Translations under genes and position numbers: made by a program
Source of the DNA: a virus
Reading direction: 5' to 3' (one strand)
IMG/VR virus record: IMGVR_UViG_3300023179_000236
Span: 1 to 39,749 of that record
Length of the DNA: 39,749 nucleotides
Notes under the pieces: generated by a model
What the model saw: the letters and a program-made list of their open reading frames with translations, nothing else
Told to the model about the DNA's origin: nothing
Databases searched by the model: none
Shown: one piece after another, positions 20,761-27,900 of the stretch
How the letters are laid out: each line of letters begins with the position of its first letter
How positions within the stretch are numbered: the first letter of the stretch is position 1

Positions 20761-21009
20761 ATGGCAGAGAGAAGACCCAATATCCCATTTTGGCCATATG
20801 AAAACGGTACAACTACCAGCAAGTTTAGTAGTGGCAAAAAACCTGTTGAGTTTAATGGCAAGCGCTATTGGTTCAACATGTATGACAACGGGCCGCAGGA
20901 AGGCAACAAGCCACGTTTTACACTGTATTGGAAGGAAGCAGCGCCGTTGAATCAAACGCCTGATTCTAACCCTAGCTTTTTTGCAGATAACAATGACATC
21001 CCGTTTTAG
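20761..21009 (+). CDS. Small protein with an SSB-type C-terminal tip
   Basis: An 82-aa protein starting MAERRPNIPFWPYENG, with a beta-rich middle (VEFNGKRYWFNMYDNG, KPRFTLYWKEA) and a C-terminus ADNNDIPF. The end fits the acidic DxxIPF tip by which bacterial SSB proteins recruit replication and repair partners. Size and strands could form a small OB-like single-strand binding fold, but no SSB core motif is visible. Position directly after ERF supports a role in single-strand DNA handling. An intrinsic terminator follows 21 bases after the stop. Confidence 0.75.
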   Translation: MAERRPNIPFWPYENGTTTSKFSSGKKPVEFNGKRYWFNMYDNGPQEGNKPRFTLYWKEAAPLNQTPDSNPSFFADNNDIPF

Positions 21010-21030
21010 ACTCTATCCGTTCGTGTAGTG

Positions 21031-21061
21031 GGGCGGTTTTTAAGTGGCCGCCCGTTTTTTT
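21031..21061 (+). terminator. Intrinsic terminator after the ERF/SSB-like genes
   Basis: Stem GGGCGG (21031-21036) / CCGCCC (21048-21053) with an 11-base loop, then G and seven T residues. It would end or reduce transcription from the early promoters before the last seven rightward genes. Confidence 0.85.
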
Positions 21062-21077
21062 AAAAGAGGATTGACTA

Positions 21078-21446
21078 ATGGCTAAGAAAGCAGGTTTAAC
21101 TGGTGGGTCTATTGGTGTTAACACCACTAAATACGATGTTGTATTTGAAAGCATCGACGATTTACAACAACGTGTAGAACAAAACACTAATCAATATAGG
21201 GCGTTGTTTGGCAAGGTTAATGGCCACAACACTTACTTTAAAAATCAGATTAAACAAATTACTGAAAAGGATGCTGATTTAAGGTCATTGCTAAGGGCTA
21301 AACACTTTAAAATTGAACAGGCTATTGGGATTAACCACTTTGAGGCAAACAAGCGTATTAATGCCACCCAGTTTTTTATTAGTCTTGTGCTAGCCGCACA
21401 GGCCATTGCAATTGTTGTTTTATTTATTAAAGTTTATGGAGTATAG
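21078..21446 (+). CDS. Unknown protein with a C-terminal membrane anchor
   Basis: A 122-aa protein. Helical, charged body (about residues 20-95: ESIDDLQQRVEQNTNQYRAL, EKDADLRSLLRAKHFKIEQ), then one membrane segment near the end (FFISLVLAAQAIAIVVLFIK). GAGG lies 9 bases before the start. It sits after the intrinsic terminator, so its expression needs read-through or a promoter I could not find. No family recognised. Confidence 0.75.
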   Translation: MAKKAGLTGGSIGVNTTKYDVVFESIDDLQQRVEQNTNQYRALFGKVNGHNTYFKNQIKQITEKDADLRSLLRAKHFKIEQAIGINHFEANKRINATQFFISLVLAAQAIAIVVLFIKVYGV

Positions 21447-21449
21447 AAA

Positions 21450-21620
21450 ATGGATAAAAGAGCGCAACTTTACGAACTATCACTAGAGAGAAAAGAACAC
21501 CAAGTGAGGGTGGATGCCATGGCAGCAGACCTTAAAGAGGCACGGGCTTACCTGCGTGAGCTAACAGGCCACATTGATAGATTGTTGGGGGAGATTGAAG
21601 CAGATGAGGCCCAAGGCTAA
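21450..21620 (+). CDS. Small coiled-coil protein
   Basis: A 56-aa protein, almost wholly helical and charged (KRAQLYELSLERKEHQVRVD, DLKEARAYLRELTGHIDRLL). It starts 3 bases after the previous stop and overlaps the next gene by 17 bases. It may pair with its neighbour; function unknown. Confidence 0.68.
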   Translation: MDKRAQLYELSLERKEHQVRVDAMAADLKEARAYLRELTGHIDRLLGEIEADEAQG

Positions 21621-21741
21621 GCCTTTTGATTATGAACCTGTTAGGCAACTGCTAGAGGAAAAAATAGCCATGGGTGAGACTTTCACCATTACTGAAATAG
21701 TTGAAAAGACCAATAAATTAGAGAGGATTGGCAATGGCTAA
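21604..21741 (+). CDS. Very small unknown protein
   Basis: A 45-aa protein, MRPKAKPFDYEPVRQLLEEK, then MGETFTITEIVEKTNKLERI. The middle resembles one turn of a helix-turn-helix (FTITEIVEKTNK). It overlaps both the coiled-coil gene (17 bases) and the nuclease gene (8 bases), which supports translation. Confidence 0.6.
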   Translation: MRPKAKPFDYEPVRQLLEEKIAMGETFTITEIVEKTNKLERIGNG

Positions 21742-22234
21742 AGGGCGTAAGGATAGCAGGGCCAAAGGTGCTAATGGTGAGCGTGAGCTAGCCGCTGTAT
21801 TGCGTGACATGGGCTTTAAAGAGGCTCGACGTGGGCAGCAGTTTAAGGGGGGGCAAGACTCCCCAGATGTAGCCAATGCAATCAAAGGGGTGCATATCGA
21901 GTGCAAGCGAGTTGAAAAGCTAGACCTTGCCGATGCAATGGTTCAATCACACCGTGACTCTGGGGGTAATATTCCATGCGTGATGCACCGTGTTAATTAC
22001 AAGCCATGGTTAGTAACATTATACAGAGACAATATTGCCTCTTTTGTCTTACTCACCATGGAGGAGCTTGGCTGGCGTAACTATGATAGCACTTGGGATG
22101 ATTTCCTTTTCAACTTCCACCGCAAAGCTAACTACACAGTGGAGGGTAGCTATTTAACGTTTAGGCTTGAAGAGTTATTCAAGATACTAGAGTGCAATCC
22201 CCGCTGGATTGAGTTTGTAAAGGACTTTTACTAA
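21734..22234 (+). CDS. PDDEXK nuclease, Holliday junction resolvase-like
   Basis: A 166-aa protein counted from the ATG at 21734 (GAGAGG 7 bases upstream); a TTG at 21728 is possible. Nuclease core: basic start, KGANGERELAAVLRDMGF with E16/E18, then DSPDV (D45) and HIECKR (E56, K58), which together make the PD-(D/E)xK metal site in the order found in archaeal Hjc-type and phage resolvases. It likely cuts branched DNA from replication and recombination before packaging. In the same transcription unit as ERF. Confidence 0.8.
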   Translation: MAKGRKDSRAKGANGERELAAVLRDMGFKEARRGQQFKGGQDSPDVANAIKGVHIECKRVEKLDLADAMVQSHRDSGGNIPCVMHRVNYKPWLVTLYRDNIASFVLLTMEELGWRNYDSTWDDFLFNFHRKANYTVEGSYLTFRLEELFKILECNPRWIEFVKDFY

Positions 22235-22455
22235 TGGATGAAAAGGGCTTAGAAACGTATTACAAAAACCGTGGTGTGGCTTGGGTTGCCAGTAGTGGTT
22301 GTGACCATGAGGGCAAAGCACCTTTTGCCGCTGCCTACGATTTACTAACTGGTGAGACTATGAGCGATGATGATTTAAAAGCTCGCCTTAGCCTGTATAG
22401 TTTACAAAAGAGGATTGCAATTAATGAAACGAGACAAAATAATATTAACCGATAA
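22234..22455 (+). CDS. Small unknown protein
   Basis: A 73-aa protein starting MDEKGLETYYKNRGVAWVAS, with one CDHEG and a helical second half (SDDDLKARLSLYSLQKRIAI). It shares one base with the nuclease stop (TAATG) and overlaps the HTH gene by 32 bases. No motif recognised. Confidence 0.66.
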   Translation: MDEKGLETYYKNRGVAWVASSGCDHEGKAPFAAAYDLLTGETMSDDDLKARLSLYSLQKRIAINETRQNNINR

Positions 22456-22633
22456 AGAAAAGCAAGTGCTGCAACTAAGCGCTAATGGCTTTACACGGCA
22501 ACAAATAGCCGAAGTAATGGGTGTTAAGGTGGGCACAATTGCCTCACACATGCACAATATTCTTAAGCGCACATGTTCAACTCACAATGGCCATGTAATT
22601 GCAAAAGCTATTAGATTGAAATTGATTAAATAG
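22424..22633 (+). CDS. LuxR/GerE-type HTH regulator 1
   Basis: A 69-aa protein counted from the ATG at 22424 (GAGG about 10 bases upstream). It is a bare GerE domain: LTDKEKQVLQLSANGFTRQQ, then IAEVMGVKVGTIASHMHNIL and a third part VIAKAIRLKLI. There is no receiver or ligand domain. It probably binds DNA near promoters as a small activator or anti-repressor. It is at the end of the early unit, next to a second copy of the same fold. Confidence 0.85.
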   Translation: MKRDKIILTDKEKQVLQLSANGFTRQQIAEVMGVKVGTIASHMHNILKRTCSTHNGHVIAKAIRLKLIK

Positions 22634-22644
22634 GATAATAGAAA

Positions 22645-22875
22645 ATGAATGTAAACGGTGGCTGGCATAAAGTAATAAAAGAGAGTTTTCCCACCCAGAG
22701 GGAGATTCAAGTGCTTCAATGCGTTGCTGATGGCAACTCTCGTGCTTTAATTGCCAAGCTGCTAGGTATATCAACCCACACCGTTAATGCTCATATCAAC
22801 AGTGCGAGGGCTAAGCTTGGGGCTAAAACTACACCTCACGCCATTTCTATCTTAAAAGAAAAAAATTGCATATAA
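22645..22875 (+). CDS. LuxR/GerE-type HTH regulator 2
   Basis: A 76-aa protein with PTQREIQVLQCVADGNSRAL, IAKLLGISTHTVNAHINSA and RAKLGAKTTPHAISIL, a complete GerE DNA-binding domain without any sensing domain. It differs in most surface residues from its neighbour at 22424-22633, so the two are either old duplicates or separate acquisitions. Last gene of the rightward unit, a place where phages often keep their late-gene regulator; that role is inferred. Confidence 0.85.
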   Translation: MNVNGGWHKVIKESFPTQREIQVLQCVADGNSRALIAKLLGISTHTVNAHINSARAKLGAKTTPHAISILKEKNCI

Positions 22876-22901
22876 AAAAGCCCTTGTGTTACGCAAGGGC
22901 T
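22873..22901 (-). terminator. Intrinsic terminator at the end of the leftward (late) unit
   Basis: On the minus strand: stem AGCCCTTG / CAAGGGCT (22901-22894 and 22886-22879), 7-base loop, followed by six T. It lies between the converging units and stops leftward late transcription; rightward transcripts get the stem but no T run. Confidence 0.9.
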
Positions 22902-22928
22902 AGAGGAAAACACGGGTGAGAGAAAGTC

Positions 22929-23258
22929 TTATTCAATAAAGTTTTTAGCCATAGGGCCAGCGAACAGTAACAATAAAGCTTTGGCGATATGCTCAACACC
23001 CTTTAAAAACTGTTGCTCAGCTTCACCAGTAAAGAAAGGCAAGTCTAACTTTTCCAACAAGTTGAACACAAACCCAGTAGCAACACCGCCAAGCTCATTA
23101 ACTGCCTTTATGGGCAACTCACTTACTTGAGCTGTTTCACCATTACTAAACAGCAAGCCGTCGGCTGTGTGGTCTGCAATCTCCACAACGTTGCTAAAAA
23201 TAGAATCTTTAGGCGCTAACTTTTGAAGCAATCTGCCTACCATTGTACCGTTGCTCAT
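22929..23258 (-). CDS. Unknown protein, last gene of the late unit
   Basis: A 109-aa protein directly after the endolysin. Helical segments GTMVGRLLQKLAP, IKAVNELGGVATGFVFNLLEKL and FLKGVEHIAKALLLLFAGPM; the last is fairly hydrophobic. A clear AAAGGA ribosome site precedes the start. In many phages a spanin or lysis inhibitor stands here, but no lipobox, signal peptide or proline-rich spanin pattern is seen. Function unknown. Confidence 0.72.
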   Translation of the reverse strand: MSNGTMVGRLLQKLAPKDSIFSNVVEIADHTADGLLFSNGETAQVSELPIKAVNELGGVATGFVFNLLEKLDLPFFTGEAEQQFLKGVEHIAKALLLLFAGPMAKNFIE

Positions 23259-23300
23259 AAAGTAATCCTTTACTAATTGCTGCGTGATTAAATTGTACCA

Positions 23301-23729
23301 TTATGGGTTAAATGTTTGCCTTAATCCCCAGTTTCGAGTGTCTAAGTGAACCCATGTCGGTGTTGCTTGCCAGTTTTCTAATCGCCCTGGCCAATGCTTA
23401 CGGCAAAAATCCCAAAATTGCTTTTGTGTCATCCCAACAGGTGGCGCTAAGTCTACAGCTTGCCAGTCTAAATGAGCGCTTTTTAATGCCGCTGGTATGC
23501 CTTGTTTTCTTAGCCACAAAGTATACTCCATAGTGCGTGCGCCGCTGGTAATTGTTAATGGTTTACCCAAAGCATTGCGTAACTTTTGCAACTCAATAAA
23601 TAAAAAAATAGCATTAGCGTGTTGCTTTACATCTGGTTGCGCTAATTTATTAAACCCCTTTAGTAAGCAATACTCACGCCAATTAAATGAACCGCCTTTA
23701 ACTATAGGGGTGTCAAAATTTGTAATCAT
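23301..23729 (-). CDS. Endolysin, M15-type peptidase
   Basis: A 142-aa protein of the Peptidase M15 (VanY/D-Ala-D-Ala carboxypeptidase-like) fold. Zinc site: SAHLDWQAVDL, matching SxHxxxxAxD (H86, D93), and WVHLD (H128); GKPLTITSGART is the usual strand and SGxR part. It has no signal peptide, so it needs the holin encoded just upstream to reach the peptidoglycan, where it would cut peptide cross-links. It follows the holin stop by 2 bases. Confidence 0.9.
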   Translation of the reverse strand: MITNFDTPIVKGGSFNWREYCLLKGFNKLAQPDVKQHANAIFLFIELQKLRNALGKPLTITSGARTMEYTLWLRKQGIPAALKSAHLDWQAVDLAPPVGMTQKQFWDFCRKHWPGRLENWQATPTWVHLDTRNWGLRQTFNP

Positions 23730-23731
23730 TC

Positions 23732-24076
23732 TTACTTAATCTTTTTAGCTAAAAAATCTTTGAAAAGTCTATACCCTTCAAGGCCAGTAGAGCCAGCAAA
23801 AGCACCTAAGCCACCCGCTACACTACCACTGCTTAAGTCTAATACATAGCCCCAAAACTCAATATGCACCATTTGTATCAATGGGGTTAGCATTACTGCC
23901 ACGCAAAAGCTAAGCACACCACCGATAAAAATAACACTAGCTTCTACATTGCCGTTAGCGTGGCCTGTTAGCCATGCATAACACATGTGACAAAAGCCTG
24001 CAAACAACCCTACAGGCGTGTAAGTTACTAGCCATTGCATAAAGTTGATGTCTTGTTGCATTAATTTACTCGTCAT
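23732..24076 (-). CDS. Holin
   Basis: A 114-aa protein with three likely membrane segments (about residues 15-35, 45-70 and 82-104) and a basic C-terminus (FKDFLAKKIK). The length, the three-segment layout and the position right before the endolysin fit phage holins of the lambda-S-like superfamily (PF05106-like). It would collect in the inner membrane and open it at a set time. GAGG precedes the ATG at 24076. No second inner start of the antiholin kind is obvious. Confidence 0.78.
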   Translation of the reverse strand: MTSKLMQQDINFMQWLVTYTPVGLFAGFCHMCYAWLTGHANGNVEASVIFIGGVLSFCVAVMLTPLIQMVHIEFWGYVLDLSSGSVAGGLGAFAGSTGLEGYRLFKDFLAKKIK

Positions 24077-24109
24077 AAATTAGACCTCTTAACAAGTATA
24101 CACCACTGG

Positions 24110-24256
24110 CTAAACCAAAACATCAAACTCTCGTTTATCGTTTAGTTCAACTTGCAGCGGGTCAGGCAATTTATGTGGCTCAGTATTATAATAGTACGTC
24201 GTTTTACCAGTAGGCCATTTAATGATAGCAATGGGATAATATCTAATCCTTTGCAT
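24110..24256 (-). CDS. Very small unknown protein before the holin
   Basis: A 48-aa protein, MQRIRYYPIAIIKWPTGKTT, ending NDKREFDVLV. The ATG at 24256 overlaps the HNH stop (TAATG). It is beta-rich and basic in the first half. It could have any small lysis-related or HNH-related role; nothing can be assigned. Confidence 0.6.
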   Translation of the reverse strand: MQRIRYYPIAIIKWPTGKTTYYYNTEPHKLPDPLQVELNDKREFDVLV

Positions 24257-24621
24257 TACGCCACCATATCTAGCTTAGACCCCTTGGGCAAGCTCTCCAA
24301 GTAGTCACGGTCAAAAAAACGTGGGTCTAGCGTCTGGTGCACTTCTTTGTGGCAGCAATCACACAACAGCACACACTTTGCAGCCTCACGCCTAACAACG
24401 CTTTTGGCTGTCCTAACAGGCATTGATTCAACTAAGTTGTGTAATGTTCTTATATCCAAGGTAAACGCCTTTTTGCGGGGGTTTCTATGGTGCATCTCAG
24501 CTCTATTATAAGGCAAAGGAGCAGCGCCACACTTAGCACACTGGCAGCCTCTCTCGTGCAACAGTCGATTCCTTATCTCAATACCCATAGGATAATCTAA
24601 GTAATTGAAATCAGCTCGCAT
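24256..24621 (-). CDS. HNH endonuclease-type protein
   Basis: A 121-aa protein with an HNH pattern: CQCAKCG (Cys at 28 and 31), EMHHRNP (44-45), and a C-terminal CVLLCDCCHKEVHQ. The two Cys pairs would bind a structural zinc, and the HH with the later His forms the nicking site. Unlike packaging-linked HNH proteins it is not beside the terminase but between fibre and lysis genes, so it might be a free-standing homing-type nuclease or have a local function. Good ribosome site AAAGG. Confidence 0.82.
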   Translation of the reverse strand: MRADFNYLDYPMGIEIRNRLLHERGCQCAKCGAAPLPYNRAEMHHRNPRKKAFTLDIRTLHNLVESMPVRTAKSVVRREAAKCVLLCDCCHKEVHQTLDPRFFDRDYLESLPKGSKLDMVA

Positions 24622-24636
24622 AGGTAACCTTTTAAT

Positions 24637-24653
24637 GGGTGTAACCTACACCT
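24637..24653. other. Short hairpin between the fibre and HNH genes
   Basis: GGTGTA-ACC-TACACC gives a perfect 6-base stem with a 3-base loop, extended by a G-T pair. No T run follows in either direction, so a role in mRNA stability or processing is more likely than termination. Confidence 0.45.
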
Positions 24654-24673
24654 AGTTTAACAATATTATGTGG

Positions 24674-24946
24674 CTACTCTGTGACTATCTCAGAATTATC
24701 TTCGACGACTTCTTCAACGGGTAACCCTTCAACATTTTCCCAAATTTCTTTCTCTGCTTGCCATTTTTCTACTTCACGTTGCGCAATTTCAATATTTATA
24801 TCCGCCTCGCTTGTTTTACGCACTTTATGTTCCGCAATTAAGGCTAATGCTTGGGCATCATCCGCTCCTATTTCATCCTTTTGAATATCGGTATAATGCG
24901 CCGTTAATCTTCTAAGTGCCTTTTTTTCGTATGCCGTTAATGCCAT
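24674..24946 (-). CDS. Small acidic protein after the tail fibre gene
   Basis: A 90-aa protein, helical N-terminus (LTAYEKKALRRLTAHYTDIQ), a second helix (AREVEKWQAEKEIWEN-like, Trp/Glu/Lys-rich) and an acidic end (EEVVEDNSEIVTE). It follows the large fibre by 11 bases, where fibre chaperones are often encoded; a chaperone or fibre-associated role is possible but not shown. Start behind AAAGGAG. Confidence 0.68.
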   Translation of the reverse strand: MALTAYEKKALRRLTAHYTDIQKDEIGADDAQALALIAEHKVRKTSEADINIEIAQREVEKWQAEKEIWENVEGLPVEEVVEDNSEIVTE

Positions 24947-24957
24947 AAAATACTCCT

Positions 24958-27900
24958 TTAAACTGATATTGCTTTTGTGTAAGTCATGCGAGTGCCTGCG
25001 TAAATAGTTGCTGTATTGCTGGTTACAGTTGCACCTTGCAAGGTGATGCTCCCTGCATTTACGCCATTAACCACACGAAAAGTCATGCGGAATGTAACTT
25101 CAACCCCTATGCCTGTGGCAAAAGTTGTGCCAAGTGTATTAATTGCACTTATTAATGAAGGTACTGGTGCGGCAGCAAGAGTTGCTCCACCGAGATAGGC
25201 TTCCCCTTTAATTGTGCATCCTGTTGGGGCTGCAATAGCTAATTTCATACCTGTTGCAGTTGTAGCTTTTGATGCCGTCCCTTCAATAACCACTGTGTAG
25301 ATTTCATTAGCAGCAATAGCAAAAGTAAGATTAGTGCTAACAGCGGTTGTGCTTGCGGTGTTAAAGTTAGCGGCAAGCACTTCAGACCCACCCTTTTGAC
25401 GCAACTCCATTTCATCGTAAACAGCATTTTTAGAAGGGGCTTGCGTTGTAACACCGTTCCAGCTTGAAGCATAAGCAGTATCAGAGCATATTAATGGTGA
25501 CCACGCTCCACCACTATTTTTGCCTTCAACAACCCCTGCATTATTGCGAAGCCCATAGCCAGTTGTGCCAAGCGTCGTTGAAAAATTTAAATAATCACCC
25601 CCATTAATCTGCATTGTCCCAAGGGTGCCAGTGTAACGTATACCAGTATCGCAATTAATTGACCAAGAAGTGCCCGTATCTCCTTTTGATGATTCAGCAT
25701 AAGTTTGGGCGTAGTATGTTTGGTCAGTATCCCCATTAAAATACAAGGATGTATTTAGATATGTACCTAACGCATCAATAGGAGAATCTGATATTTGAAG
25801 ACCGCCAGCTTTTATATTTAACGGAACACCTAGGTTTACTGCACCTCTGGCAACCCCAATACTTACTATGCCTTGGTCAAAATGCCCTGCAATATTTACA
25901 GAACCGCCTGATGCACTAAAATATCCTGCAATATTATACGATGACGTACCTGTGTTCGTTACCGTTGAGTACAAGCCGTAAGAAAGATGATTAGCATTTG
26001 CATTTGTACCAGAGCGTGCACTATTAAGCATATAAGTTGTACCACTAGCATCTCCCAAGCCGCTGGCACCCGTAAGTGTAACCATAGCGCCTGAAGCCAT
26101 TGCCCTTGAAACATCTAAAACTGGAGCGTTATTAAGAGCCCCAATAAGTTGAGTTCTACCCGTAACACTAAGCGCATAGGTTAATGACCCCGTTATACTT
26201 AGGTTTGCAGACGGGCTGCTATTATTGATGCCTATAGCATTTGCACTAGCATCAACAAAAAGGGCGTGAGTTAATCCTGTTGTTTTTACTCTGAAGTCAG
26301 TAAATGTTGTTTGCTGCCCATTAATTACAACACCATTTGAGCTATCCCACTTAAACGCCTCTGTATTAGTTGAACCACTTTGGAGTACAAAACTATTGAA
26401 GCTATTATCAGCATCGGTTGTGCCAAAAGTTACGTTTGAGGGAGATATAGCATATTGCTGTGTTGTTCCGTCAAAGAATGACCAACTGCCAGCGCCATCC
26501 AAAGTAAGTTCTTGCGAGCCAGAGCCAAGTCTAAAATCCCCACCTGTCAATTTAAGACTATTAAGTGAATGCGTTAAAACAACATCGCCATTATTCCAAT
26601 TAATTACCCCACCAGAGGCAAGAAACAAATCGCTCCACATTTTGGTGGTGGAGCCAAGCGCTCCCCCATCTGATGTGCCAAGTAGTAAGGACGTGTTAAT
26701 TGCTGTTGTACCGAGGTTTGACAGTGTAGTGTTAGCGCCTACATCTATAGCTAAATCACCAGTGCCTAAAATAGAACTACCGTTAATAGTTTTAATGTTT
26801 GTGCCTGATACAAGACTTGCTTGCTTGCTATCTAGTGCAGTTTGCAATCCCGATGTTTTCGCAATAGACAGCGCCGCATCGGCAATAGATGTAGCGTTGC
26901 CAACAGATGTTACCACACCCGTTAAATTGGCATTTGTGGTGACTGTGCCCGCTGTTAAGCCCGATGCTGTACCCGTTAAGTTTGTGGCTACACCTGAAGA
27001 CGGAGTGCCAAGTGCGCCACCATTAACAACAACTGAGCCAGCAGTTCCAATATTTACGCCAAGGGCCGTTTGCACACCTGTGCCAAAAGTAATTGCTGAT
27101 TGTTTACCGTTAAACGTGTTCCAATCGGCACTAGTTAAAAACCCTTTTTGGCTTGTAGTTGCAGCTTGCCCATTTGTATAGTCTATAGAAACCACGCCAC
27201 CAGTAGCGTTAAAATCACTGGCAGTAAACGTTGCCGCACCTTTAGTTGTTCCATCAGCCGCCGCATCGGCAATAGATAAAGTACGGTTTGCGGATAAGTC
27301 ACCACCGCCGCTCAATGGGGCCGTTGTACTAATCGTTCTTGCGGGCTGAACAGCAGTATTAGCAAGACCAAGGGAAGTATTAACCCCAGCATCAAGCTTG
27401 CCTGATGCTATAGAACTAGCCACAATGCTTGCCGTGATACTTGGCGTAGCGTCGTTATATGTAAAATCCAATTCACTTGAATCAACTAAAATTGAACCAA
27501 CAGCATCTTGGGCACGCTCATCCGTAAAATACAGGTTAGTGTTTTCAGTAACTTGTGATGTATTGTAGTCTCCGCTGGTAGCCACAACAGTGCCTGTGCG
27601 ACCAAACACACTAGATACACCTGTTACCAATGCGGCTATATTGCCTACAACTTTTTGGAAAGCTTGCAAGATAGTGTCAGTTGCCGCAACCGTACCAGCG
27701 CCAGCGGTAAACCCAGTTAAAACCTTACCAATAACAGCAGCATTAGAAACTGTTGTCGTTATTGCTGTTGCACCTGAACCACTAACTTCTCCAGATAATG
27801 TGATTGTTTGGTTACCCGTTAAATAGGTGTTTGTGTCAATGGATAACGTGCCATCACCACCAGATGTTTTGACAAAGCCATTACCAGTTAAGTTGCTTAG

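Noticed and set aside
26396-27181. Plus-strand frame of 261 aa, Val/Pro/Ala-rich
   Set aside because: Antisense shadow of the repetitive fibre gene; no ribosome site, low-complexity product. The same holds for the shorter plus frames at 27590, 28208, 29168 and 29375.
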